Below, one piece after another: positions 1 through 5,636 of a stretch of 9,419 nt of DNA (positions within the stretch are counted from its first letter, which is position 1; every line of letters starts with the position of its first letter). The DNA comes from Rickettsia endosymbiont of Bryobia graminum (lineage in GTDB: Bacteria; Pseudomonadota; Alphaproteobacteria; Rickettsiales; Rickettsiaceae), in NCBI GenBank assembly GCA_020881085.1, contig JAJIYR010000198.1, positions 1-9,419 of the forward strand, given 5' to 3'. The notes below the pieces were generated by a model. The model was not told where the DNA came from, did no database searches, and saw nothing but the letters and a program-made list of their open reading frames with translations. Both the position numbers and the translations under genes were made by a program.

Positions 1-74
1 TCTTTAGAAATTTGCTTTATCTTCTCTATAAACTCATTCCTTAAACCAATATCCCTTTTGGGATGCAAATGAGT
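1..74 (-). CDS. IS630-family transposase, start of the second (DDE) part, partial
   Basis: Read one base ahead of OrfA after the eight-A run, the minus strand encodes THLHPKRDIGLRNEFIEKIK and then QISK to the window edge. In IS630 transposases the Tyr-Lys-Lys-Lys motif is typically followed by a Thr/His-Pro-Lys stretch and then a 'R..F...I..I' helix just before the first catalytic Asp. This frame therefore restores the family sequence exactly where OrfA loses it. It has no start codon of its own here, as expected for a frame reached by slippage. The catalytic residues would lie further left, outside the window. Confidence 0.65.
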
Positions 75-408
75 TTTTTTTATAAGTGTAGCCTAATAGC
101 TTTCTATAATAATTTATTCTAGTTCTTTGTAATCTATTACCTAATATAATACTTAATTCTTTAGCTGTTTTATCATGATTATTGATAATTAATTCTTCAA
201 ATTCTTTGAGTGTTATTCTTACATTATAACCCTTTGCTGGACCATAAGGTTTTGCTTTAATATCTCCTGTCTCGTATTTAAGCGCTTTCCATCTATATAT
301 CGTGTTACGACCTATATTAAATATTTTACATGCTTTAACAATTGAAAGACCATCATCTAGAGCTTTGAATAGTTTTGTTCTTAAATCGTAACTGTAACTG
401 CTTGCCAT
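34..408 (-). CDS. IS630-family transposase, N-terminal helix-turn-helix part (OrfA)
   Basis: This frame encodes 124 residues of the DNA-binding half of an IS630-type DDE transposase. An N-terminal helix-turn-helix (about residues 5-45, with SIVKACKIFNIGRNTIYRWK) is followed by a second helical DNA-binding region (about 65-110, with TAKELSIILG) and the family's GYTYKK motif near 105-111. The DDE catalytic domain is missing from this frame. After a run of eight A the frame goes on for about 13 codons that do not look like family sequence and stops, whereas the +1 frame carries the expected continuation. The ATG start is supported by AGGA nine bases upstream. It is either one half of a transposase made by frameshifting or slippage, or a newly broken gene; the rest lies off the window. 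Confidence 0.85.
   Translation of the reverse strand: MASSYSYDLRTKLFKALDDGLSIVKACKIFNIGRNTIYRWKALKYETGDIKAKPYGPAKGYNVRITLKEFEELIINNHDKTAKELSIILGNRLQRTRINYYRKLLGYTYKKNSFASQKGYWFKE
74..81 (-). other. A8 slippage / frameshift site in the IS630 transposase
   Basis: On the minus strand the Tyr-Lys-Lys-Asn codons read TAT AAA AAA AAC, which contains eight consecutive A. OrfA enters the run in frame 0, and the family sequence resumes in +1 after it. RNA polymerase dropping one A (or adding two), or a ribosomal shift, would join the halves. Long A or T runs are a known expression device in some IS transposase genes. The shift direction (+1, equivalent to -2) is read directly from the sequence; that it is programmed rather than a decay mutation is inference. 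Confidence 0.55.
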
Positions 409-416
409 AATTTATT

Positions 417-441
417 TCCTATTAATTTATACCATATTATA
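417..441 (-). promoter_or_regulatory. Likely -10 box and Shine-Dalgarno of the IS630 transposase
   Basis: The minus strand has a perfect TATAAT (436-441) and, downstream of it, AGGA (417-420) nine bases before the ATG at 408. No convincing -35 hexamer sits at the usual 16-18 bases, so the promoter call is tentative. The ribosome-binding site supports the chosen start. Confidence 0.4.
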
Positions 442-475
442 TTAACATATAATGTACCTACTTCCTATGGTTTTG

Positions 476-709
476 CTATAGAGGATAGTTTTTTAAATCA
501 ATAAAAGTTGTATCAGCTCCTAAATTTTTGGCAATTTCTAAGGCATTGAGAGCAAGTATTTTATTTACTGATTCTTTGCGGCTACCTGCCATAAAAAGAA
601 ATTTAGGCTTTCCAGTTGTATCACTCTTTTGAGCTTTCTGTTCTGTTGCAAGACTAAGATTAGCAGTTAAACTAATTATTAATGCTGATATTAAGTGGAG
701 GATTTTCAT
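476..709 (-). pseudogene. NADPH-dependent FMN reductase-like protein with signal peptide, cut short by the IS630
   Basis: The 77 residues begin with a typical signal peptide: Met-Lys, a hydrophobic stretch over residues 3-20, and a plausible signal peptidase I site after Ser-Leu-Ala at about 21. A linker is followed by the start of an FMN_red flavodoxin-like fold (residues 36-77), with a beta strand, the phosphate-binding loop AGSRKESVNK, a helix, and a second strand ending IDLKNYPL. Family members normally continue with Pro and an acidic 'YDGD' stretch. Here the frame hits TAG as soon as the IS630 begins. Intact relatives of the fold are about 180-200 residues, so well over half is lost or displaced beyond the IS. 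No Shine-Dalgarno is seen. Family assignment from motif memory is fairly firm; periplasmic location is inferred. Confidence 0.7.
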
Positions 710-765
710 ATATAATTATTATTAGTTTATTTTCCGAATAATACATCTTATTAATAGGTTATCAA

Positions 766-781
766 TGTCTATTTTTAGACA
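766..781 (-). terminator. Small hairpin just after recG (weak terminator candidate)
   Basis: A perfect 6-bp inverted repeat (TGTCTA / TAGACA) with a 4-base loop lies 12 bases after the recG stop codon on the minus strand. No U-tract follows on that strand, and the stem is short and AT-rich. It may slow transcription between recG and the truncated reductase gene, or may be chance. Confidence 0.25.
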
Positions 782-792
782 ATAATTAAGTA

Positions 793-2853
793 TTAATTAA
801 GCTCTTTAACACCAGCTTTGGCAAACAATTTTATTTGTAAATGTGATGTAGTAGAAATATTAGCATTTTCTGCTAATTGATTAGCGTTTATCAAAAGATC
901 AGTATCTCTAGCTAAGTCAGCAAAGAAAAATCTTATTTCACCACTTTGTTTTGTTCCTAATATTTCTCCACTACCTCTTAATAAGAGATCTTGTTCAGCT
1001 ATATAAAATCCATCACTACTATTTCTCATTACCTCGAATCTTGATTTAGCAACTTGGCTTAGTCTTTTAGGGTTATATAATAGAATACAATGGGATTGTA
1101 AATTGCCACGACCTACTCTTCCTCTTAATTGGTGTAGTTGAGCTAAACCAAACTGTTCAGCATTTTCTATAATTATTAATGTTGCTTCAGGTACATCGAT
1201 ACCTACTTCAATAATAGTAGTGGCAACTAAAATATGAATATCCTCATCTTTAAATTTCTGCATAATAAAATCTTTTTGATCATTTTTCATTTTACCATGG
1301 ATAGAAGAAGTAATATTTGGATAGATATTTTCAATGCTAGCTAAGCGGGTAGTTACGTCAATAAACTCTATATTAGAATTTTCTTCATTTTGATCAATAA
1401 GAGGGCAGATCCAATAAATTTTCTCTTTAGCTTGTAGTTTTTTATCTAAAACTGTAACTAGTTCATTTAATTTTTGTATGGGTATTACGCTAGTAGTAAT
1501 AGGTAGACGATTCTTTGGTTTGCTAATTAATTTAGAAACAGCCATATCTCCAAACATTGTTAAAGTAAGACTTCTAGGGATAGGTGTTGCAGTCATTACC
1601 AATACATCAGGACTAGAAGCTTTATTAATTAAATCTAAACGTTGTTGTACACCAAATTTATGTTGCTCATCGATAACTATATAACCTAAATTTTTAAAGA
1701 TTACTGTTTCTTGAAATAAAGCATGAGTGCCAATTAAAATGTCAATATTACCATTTTGCAAATCCAACAAAATTTTTTTTCTTTCTTTTAAGGGTAATTT
1801 ACCGGTAAGTAATTCAAGCTTTATATTAATTCCTTTTAGAGCTTTAAGAAAAAATTGATAATGTTGATTAGCAAGCAAATCAGTTGGGGCCATTATTGCA
1901 GTTTGAAAACCATGTGGTATAACATTAACCATTGTCATTAAAGCTACTATAGTTTTTCCTGACCCAACATCTCCCTGTAGTAGACGCATCATTTCATGAT
2001 TTAATAATTGATCTTGCTCAATCTCTGAGATTACTTTTTTTTGATCATCTGTTAATTCAAATCCCAAATTTTTAAGGATAGATTTTTGTACTTGCTCAGA
2101 TTTATGAAATGAGTTGCCCGGTTTTTCTTGTATTGTGCTACGAATTTGTTTTAATGCTAGCTGGTTAGCTAATAATTCTCTTTCAGCAAATCTTCTTAAG
2201 GTTAGAGATCTTATTTCTTCTATATTATGAAAGTCAGTGTGATAAAAATGTAAAATTTTTAAATCATCTAACAAATCCTTAATATAATTTCTAAGATCTT
2301 GAGTAGCTTCTGGAATATTGCCATAGGCCTGTTCTAGCAGAGTTATAGCTTTTTTTATATAAGAATAGAGTTGTGAATTTATTATACCATATGTTAAAGG
2401 ATATATAGGTTCCACTTGATTTGAAGAGCTATTATTAAATATAAATTCTGGATGATTTATTTGCGGAAGATTATTAGGTGAAACCTGTACCTTACCTTTA
2501 ATTATATATTTACTGCCTATTTTAAGTTTATTTAAAATAAAAGTTCCAGGTCGATTAAAAAATACTAAGAGAATAAAACCCGTGTCATTAGATACTAAAA
2601 TTTTTATAGGTTTAGTTCTCCTAGAAGGAATAAGTAAATCTTTAATTTCTATAGAGGTTTGGATTAATTGGCCATTTTGTAATAAAGACAAATTAGGTTC
2701 AAGTAATTTGAGTTGATATGAAGTAGGTTTATGAAACAATAAATCTCGGAGAGTAAATATTTCTAATCTTTTAAGTGACTCAACAATATTATCACCAATA
2801 CCTAGCAATTTAATAGGTGAGTCACTAAAATTATTAATATCTAACAGGGGCAT
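793..2853 (-). CDS. recG: ATP-dependent DNA helicase RecG
   Basis: RecG is a double-stranded DNA translocase that drives branch migration and regresses stalled replication forks in the cytoplasm. The 686 residues match the usual family length (E. coli RecG is about 690). The N-terminal wedge/OB region spans about residues 1-240. The superfamily 2 motor follows, with Walker A GDVGSGKT (294-301), motif II DEQH (395-398), motif III TATP (421-424), ATTIIEVGIDVP (544-555) and motif VI QLRGRVGRG (575-583). The C-terminal RecG hallmark with DGFYIAEQDL and RGSGEILGTKQSG (614-638) is present. DEQH plus the wedge domain separate it from UvrB, Mfd and PriA. The ATG start at 2853 gives the expected N-terminus, although no Shine-Dalgarno precedes it. 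All key motifs are intact. It stands alone on the minus strand, after a long gap downstream of rnd. Confidence 0.97.
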   Translation of the reverse strand: MPLLDINNFSDSPIKLLGIGDNIVESLKRLEIFTLRDLLFHKPTSYQLKLLEPNLSLLQNGQLIQTSIEIKDLLIPSRRTKPIKILVSNDTGFILLVFFNRPGTFILNKLKIGSKYIIKGKVQVSPNNLPQINHPEFIFNNSSSNQVEPIYPLTYGIINSQLYSYIKKAITLLEQAYGNIPEATQDLRNYIKDLLDDLKILHFYHTDFHNIEEIRSLTLRRFAERELLANQLALKQIRSTIQEKPGNSFHKSEQVQKSILKNLGFELTDDQKKVISEIEQDQLLNHEMMRLLQGDVGSGKTIVALMTMVNVIPHGFQTAIMAPTDLLANQHYQFFLKALKGINIKLELLTGKLPLKERKKILLDLQNGNIDILIGTHALFQETVIFKNLGYIVIDEQHKFGVQQRLDLINKASSPDVLVMTATPIPRSLTLTMFGDMAVSKLISKPKNRLPITTSVIPIQKLNELVTVLDKKLQAKEKIYWICPLIDQNEENSNIEFIDVTTRLASIENIYPNITSSIHGKMKNDQKDFIMQKFKDEDIHILVATTIIEVGIDVPEATLIIIENAEQFGLAQLHQLRGRVGRGNLQSHCILLYNPKRLSQVAKSRFEVMRNSSDGFYIAEQDLLLRGSGEILGTKQSGEIRFFFADLARDTDLLINANQLAENANISTTSHLQIKLFAKAGVKELN

Positions 2854-3087
2854 AGATAATTCTGTAAAGCGCTATTATATAAAAATTAACAATATTTTTT
2901 TAGTTATAATAAATTAACTATAACATATTGATATTCGAGCTTATTTTAATTTTTTGAAGCTAAAGTAAACCAAAATATCTACTTAAAAAAATATATTTTG
3001 TACAAACACCTTTTAACTCCTGTTATTATCAGCTCTCCAAGGTAGAAATTACGCGAATTTTGATAGTTTTTTAGTAGTGATTATAGA

Positions 3088-3116
3088 ACTTTAAATTTAT
3101 ACTTATTAGTTGTCAA
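3088..3116 (-). promoter_or_regulatory. Candidate recG promoter (long leader)
   Basis: On the minus strand a consensus -35 TTGACA (3111-3116) is followed after a 17-base spacer by TAAAGT, matching 4 of 6 of the -10 consensus. It would give an untranslated leader of over 200 bases before recG, including an unused AGGAG at about 3018. In such AT-rich DNA, hexamer matches occur by chance. Confidence 0.25.
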
Positions 3117-3122
3117 ATAACT

Positions 3123-3152
3123 ATATCTTAAAACTCTATAGCACTAAGATAT
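3123..3152. repeat. 8-bp inverted repeat overlapping the 3134-3193 hairpin
   Basis: ATATCTTA (3123-3130) is the exact reverse complement of TAAGATAT (3145-3152), with a 14-base loop. Its loop and right arm contain the left arm of the larger hairpin at 3134-3193, so the two structures cannot form together in one RNA. The right arm is part of an 11-base direct repeat (3146-3156 and 3270-3280). Confidence 0.45.
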
Positions 3153-3193
3153 TTCTCTCATCCAATAAGAAAGAGTTGTGTAGTGCTATGGAG
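3134..3193. repeat. 13-bp imperfect inverted repeat (12 of 13 matched)
   Basis: CTCTATAGCACTA (3134-3146) pairs with TAGTGCTATGGAG (3181-3193), with one mismatched base (a T:G wobble on one strand) and a 34-base loop. It is the most GC-containing stem in the gap. It may be part of a palindromic repeat element or an RNA structure in the transcript running from rnd towards recG. There is no U-tract, so a simple intrinsic terminator is not supported. Confidence 0.5.
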
Positions 3194-3243
3194 AGCTTAA
3201 TATATTAGTTATGCTATACAAATACAATAAGTATAGTTACCCA

Positions 3244-3278
3244 AAATATCTTAAGTTATAGCTGATCTTAAGATATTT
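3244..3278 (-). terminator. AT-rich hairpin after rnd, possible end of the six-gene transcript
   Basis: A perfect 11-bp inverted repeat (AAATATCTTAA / TTAAGATATTT) with a 13-base loop begins 20 bases after the rnd stop on the minus strand. The descending arm ends in four T. Its position at the end of the run of genes fits a terminator, but the stem has only one G-C pair and the T-run is short, so it could also be a processing or protein-binding site. Confidence 0.4.
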
Positions 3279-3297
3279 CTGAGATAATAACATAAAT

Positions 3298-3909
3298 CTA
3301 ATGACTAAAAATATCTATATTATTCCATCCCATCAAATCTAAGTTAGCTCTAGCAGGTAAAAATTTGAAAATTTGTTTAGCAATTTCCAATCTATTTTCT
3401 GCTATTAACATTTCCTGTAAAATAGAGCGTATTTGATGAAGATATAGTACATCTTTGGCTGCGTATTCTTTCTGCTCATCTGTTAAATCTTTAGTTCCCC
3501 AATACGAAGATTGTTGTTGTTTAGAAATCTGAATAGAAAGAAGTTCACGACATAATTCTTTTAATCCATGAAAATCTGTATAAGTTCTAACTAATTTTGA
3601 AGCTACTTTAGTACAGAAAATATTTTCTAAATCTATACCCAGATATTTTTTTATTGCAGCTAGGTCAAATCTTGCATAATGGAATATTTTTTCTCTATTT
3701 TTATCAAGAAGTAATTTTTTTAAATTTGGTGCCGCATAATTTTTATCAATAAAATTTACTAAACATGCATCTCCATTACCGTTACTCATCTGTAAGACGC
3801 ATAATCTATCTCGATCTAAATTTAAACCCATGGTTTCAGTATCAATGGCAATGTCTCCTTCAAGATTAAAATCTTGAGGAATATCGTTTTGGTAGACAAT
3901 AATATTCAT
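3298..3909 (-). CDS. rnd: Short ribonuclease D (DEDDy 3'-5' exonuclease)
   Basis: This is a two-metal 3'-5' exonuclease of the DEDDy group, which in this family trims 3' ends of tRNA and other stable RNA. The catalytic residues are visible. Exo I has Asp23 and Glu25 in IDTETMGLN, Exo II has Asp82 in HYARFDLAAI, and Exo III has Tyr149 and Asp153 in YAAKD, the Tyr-x-x-x-Asp spacing that defines DEDDy. At 203 residues it is just the exonuclease domain. The two C-terminal HRDC domains of E. coli RNase D (about 375 residues) are absent. Such short forms are known in alphaproteobacteria, so this is probably not a truncation. The ATG at 3909 lies 5 bases after the ftsB-like stop, and a TAGG overlaps that stop as a weak ribosome site, suggesting coupled translation. 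It is the last gene of the minus-strand run. Confidence 0.9.
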   Translation of the reverse strand: MNIIVYQNDIPQDFNLEGDIAIDTETMGLNLDRDRLCVLQMSNGNGDACLVNFIDKNYAAPNLKKLLLDKNREKIFHYARFDLAAIKKYLGIDLENIFCTKVASKLVRTYTDFHGLKELCRELLSIQISKQQQSSYWGTKDLTDEQKEYAAKDVLYLHQIRSILQEMLIAENRLEIAKQIFKFLPARANLDLMGWNNIDIFSH

Positions 3910-3914
3910 AGAAC

Positions 3915-4250
3915 CTAATTTTTTATTTTTAAAGAAGCAGAAGTAAAAACTTGCTCATTTGGTAGAGCCATTCCAAGGATTCTTCTAGCTTCTTGGTCAA
4001 GCATATCTTTATCTAAGGATTCTGGTCTAAGTAATTTAACTCTATGCTCTAATTCAACCCTTTCCGCTTTCAAGCTATTCAATTCGCTGTACGCTTTTTC
4101 TAGCTGTCTATTTAATGAGAAATAGGCAATAATTCCTCTATTACCATAAATTGAATGAAAAACAAAATAGGCAAGTAATAAAAATAAGAAGATATTAAGA
4201 ATCGTCTTTTTTGACTTTCTAAGTGAATTAGTAAAATATATATAATTCAT
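3915..4250 (-). CDS. ftsB: FtsB/DivIC-type septum formation initiator protein
   Basis: This small bitopic division protein of 111 residues is thought to join FtsL and FtsQ in the divisome and help activate septal wall synthesis. It has a short basic cytoplasmic N-terminus (residues 1-16, with RKSKK), one membrane span (about 17-35, ILNIFLFLLLAYFVFHSI), then the family signature YGNRGIIAY. A coiled coil follows (about 44-75, regular Leu, Glu and Arg spacing). The C-terminal DMLDQEARRILGMALPNEQVF block matches the conserved 'D..EE.AR..LG....GE' of DivIC/FtsB. Length and domain order are usual. It starts 3 bases after the cdsA stop with no Shine-Dalgarno, so translation is probably coupled to cdsA. 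The exact FtsB orthology, as opposed to another DivIC-family member, is inferred. Confidence 0.85.
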   Translation of the reverse strand: MNYIYFTNSLRKSKKTILNIFLFLLLAYFVFHSIYGNRGIIAYFSLNRQLEKAYSELNSLKAERVELEHRVKLLRPESLDKDMLDQEARRILGMALPNEQVFTSASLKIKN

Positions 4251-4253
4251 AAA

Positions 4254-4916
4254 TTATAATAGTACTAATAATAATATTAGGGGGGCTGTTAAAATGATAC
4301 TATCAAATCTATCTAAAACACCCCCATGTCCTGGTATTATACTACCACTATCTTTGATAGTAAATTTCCGTTTAAAATATGAGACAAATAAATCGCTCAT
4401 CTGTGCTATTAGTGCAAGGAAAATACTAGCTATAATTAAGCAGCTTGTTGCTAGGAAATAGTCTGTAGGTAGCTTAAACCCTGGTATTAGGCTTAATAAA
4501 AATGATGTAATACCGCTGCTAAGAATTCCTATTATTAAACCACTCCACGTTTTGTTAGGGCTAATTTTCGGAGCAAGCTTTGATCCTCCTATGCTTTTTC
4601 CTCCAAGCATAGCAAATGTATCAACAGAAGTTATAATGGAAAAATATAATAATAATAACCACCTATTATCTTCATTAGATCCCACTATTATTAAAGATAT
4701 TATGGGAATAGGAATAATTATCAATCCTAATAGTACATGAATAATAGAAGATTTAGTCATTTGGTACCATTCATAGAGCATTCCTATAGCCACTAATATT
4801 ATTAGCAAATAGAATGATGATTTACTAAACATTATTGCTATAATACATATAGGCGCCATTACTAAAGCTGATAATGTTCTAACTAGTAAGTTAGATTTTT
4901 TCTTACCTTGTTCCAA
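4254..4916 (-). CDS. cdsA: Phosphatidate cytidylyltransferase (CDP-diacylglycerol synthase)
   Basis: This inner-membrane enzyme makes CDP-diacylglycerol from phosphatidate and CTP, the branch point for all phospholipids. The 220-residue protein is mostly hydrophobic helices. It has the conserved cytoplasmic block starting at Asp99 (DTFAMLGGKSIGGSKLAPKI, then SPNKTWSG to about 126) and the C-terminal CDS signature (about 171-206): Asp174, Lys188-Asp189, PGHGG (195-199) and LDRFDS with Asp202, Arg203 and Asp205. It is somewhat shorter than E. coli CdsA (about 285), with fewer N-terminal spans, as in other alphaproteobacterial forms. The start is TTG at 4916, inside the end of uppS (14-base overlap). 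An AAGGA nine bases upstream supports it, and the next in-frame ATG (residue 20) would cut into the first membrane span. Confidence 0.93.
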   Translation of the reverse strand: MEQGKKKSNLLVRTLSALVMAPICIIAIMFSKSSFYLLIILVAIGMLYEWYQMTKSSIIHVLLGLIIIPIPIISLIIVGSNEDNRWLLLLYFSIITSVDTFAMLGGKSIGGSKLAPKISPNKTWSGLIIGILSSGITSFLLSLIPGFKLPTDYFLATSCLIIASIFLALIAQMSDLFVSYFKRKFTIKDSGSIIPGHGGVLDRFDSIILTAPLILLLVLL

Positions 4917-5592
4917 AAGTTCTCTTCCTTTTTGAATAATTGTCTATAGCTGCTACTATGTCATCTTTATTGATATCTGGCCAGTATTTATCTGTAAAAT
5001 ATAATTCGGCATAAGCGGCTTGCCATAATAAAAAATTACTTATCCTAAATAATCCGCTAGTACGAATTAATAAATCAACATCAGGCATTTCCTTGTCATA
5101 TAGGTAATTTTTAAACTCTTCTTCATTAATAGTATTTATTCCAGAGTCTATAATTTTTTGACAGGCATCGATAATTTCTGCTCTAGCGCCATAACTAAAA
5201 GCTATGCATACAGTTATTTTGGTATTATGTTTTGTTAATTCTGTAGCAGTATAAATTTGTTTTTGTAAAGTTTGAGTTAATTGATTAAGCCTACCAATAA
5301 CTTTTATTCGTACACCATTTTTATGCAACGCATGTGTTTCATTTTTTAAATAATATTGTAATAATTTTAGTAAAAACGTAATTTCTGCTTTTGATCTATG
5401 CCAGTTTTCTGATGAAAAGGCATAAAGAGTTACGTAAGGTATGTTTAATTCTACTAAATTAGGTATTAATTTTTTTAAATTACCAGCTCCAGCTTTATGT
5501 CCTTCAGATTTAGGCAAATCTTTACTTAAAGCCCATCTTGCGTTACCATCCATTATTATGGCTAAGTGATTTATTTTGTTTATTGTAGTCAT
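4903..5592 (-). CDS. uppS: Isoprenyl transferase (undecaprenyl diphosphate synthase)
   Basis: This cis-prenyltransferase adds isopentenyl units to farnesyl diphosphate to make the C55 lipid carrier for peptidoglycan and other envelope polymers. The 229 residues show the family blocks in order: MDGNARW with the catalytic Asp15 (14-20), the Gly-His block EGHKAGAGNL (30-39), LYAFSSENWHR (57-66), the DLLIRTSG phosphate-binding segment (173-180) with Arg177, and RISNFLLWQAAYAELYF (183-199) with Arg183 and Glu196. The usual Gly-Glu-x-Arg after the second Gly reads Gly-Leu-Phe-Arg here, a mild variation. The start is ATG at 5592 with no Shine-Dalgarno. It is followed by an overlapping cdsA, the common uppS-cdsA order. 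The next usual partner dxr is absent, which fits bacteria lacking the MEP pathway; isoprenyl precursors might then come from the host (inference). Confidence 0.95.
   Translation of the reverse strand: MTTINKINHLAIIMDGNARWALSKDLPKSEGHKAGAGNLKKLIPNLVELNIPYVTLYAFSSENWHRSKAEITFLLKLLQYYLKNETHALHKNGVRIKVIGRLNQLTQTLQKQIYTATELTKHNTKITVCIAFSYGARAEIIDACQKIIDSGINTINEEEFKNYLYDKEMPDVDLLIRTSGLFRISNFLLWQAAYAELYFTDKYWPDINKDDIVAAIDNYSKRKRTFGTR
4926..4930 (-). promoter_or_regulatory. Shine-Dalgarno that fixes the TTG start of cdsA
   Basis: On the minus strand AAGGA stands nine bases before the TTG at 4914-4916, within the last codons of uppS. It is among the better ribosome-binding sites in a window where most genes have none. 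It supports TTG initiation in the overlap rather than the ATG 19 codons further in. Confidence 0.6.
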
Positions 5593-5636
5593 TTAAAAAC
5601 TAAAATTTAAGTTATTCTTCAATAAATTATATTGTC

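Larger units (their letters stand above)
1..478 (-). mobile_element. IS630-family insertion sequence, one end only (continues past the left edge)
   Basis: This is the transposase-start end of an IS630-family element on the minus strand. It holds the leader, the helix-turn-helix half of the transposase, and the first codons of the second half in another frame. The right boundary is placed at about 478 because the interrupted reductase frame stops there after its Tyr-Pro-Leu codons and the minus strand reads CTCTATAGCAAAACC. That is a TA followed by new sequence, and IS630 elements insert at TA and duplicate it. The opposite inverted repeat is outside the window, so the exact tip (477-480) is not proven. 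What is seen is the protein frames and the break in the host gene; the TA duplication is inferred. Confidence 0.8.
2854..3297. other. 444-base gap between rnd and recG: no gene recognised, several inverted repeats
   Basis: I find no convincing protein, tRNA or rRNA in this stretch. It is very AT-rich and holds at least three inverted repeats (listed separately) and a long-range match: AGCTCTCC at 3031-3038 is the exact reverse complement of 3190-3197. On the minus strand, upstream of recG, a TTGACA (3111-3116) stands 17 bases from a weak TAAAGT (3088-3093). A perfect TATAAT (2874-2879) lies 20 bases before the recG start but has no good -35. These are candidate recG promoters only. The stretch could be a decayed repeat element or a gene remnant too worn to read. 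Confidence 0.6.

Noticed and set aside
1478..1684. Plus-strand open frame of 68 codons inside recG
   Set aside because: It is antisense to the RecG motor domain, has no recognisable motif or ribosome site, and its composition follows from the recG codons.
2980..3025. Possible leader peptide upstream of recG (AGGAG then GTG or TTG with about eight codons on the minus strand)
   Set aside because: The Shine-Dalgarno match is good, but the peptide is tiny, has no regulatory codon run such as repeated identical residues, and nothing ties it to recG control.
2854..3297. CRISPR array or tRNA in the gap upstream of recG
   Set aside because: The repeated motifs are short (8-13 bases), irregularly spaced and inverted, unlike CRISPR. 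No cloverleaf with a T-arm GTTCRA-type box was found.
4552..4740. Plus-strand open frame of 62 codons inside cdsA
   Set aside because: It is the mirror of the conserved CdsA core (positions coding the KTWSG and GGKSIGG regions) and has no features of its own.
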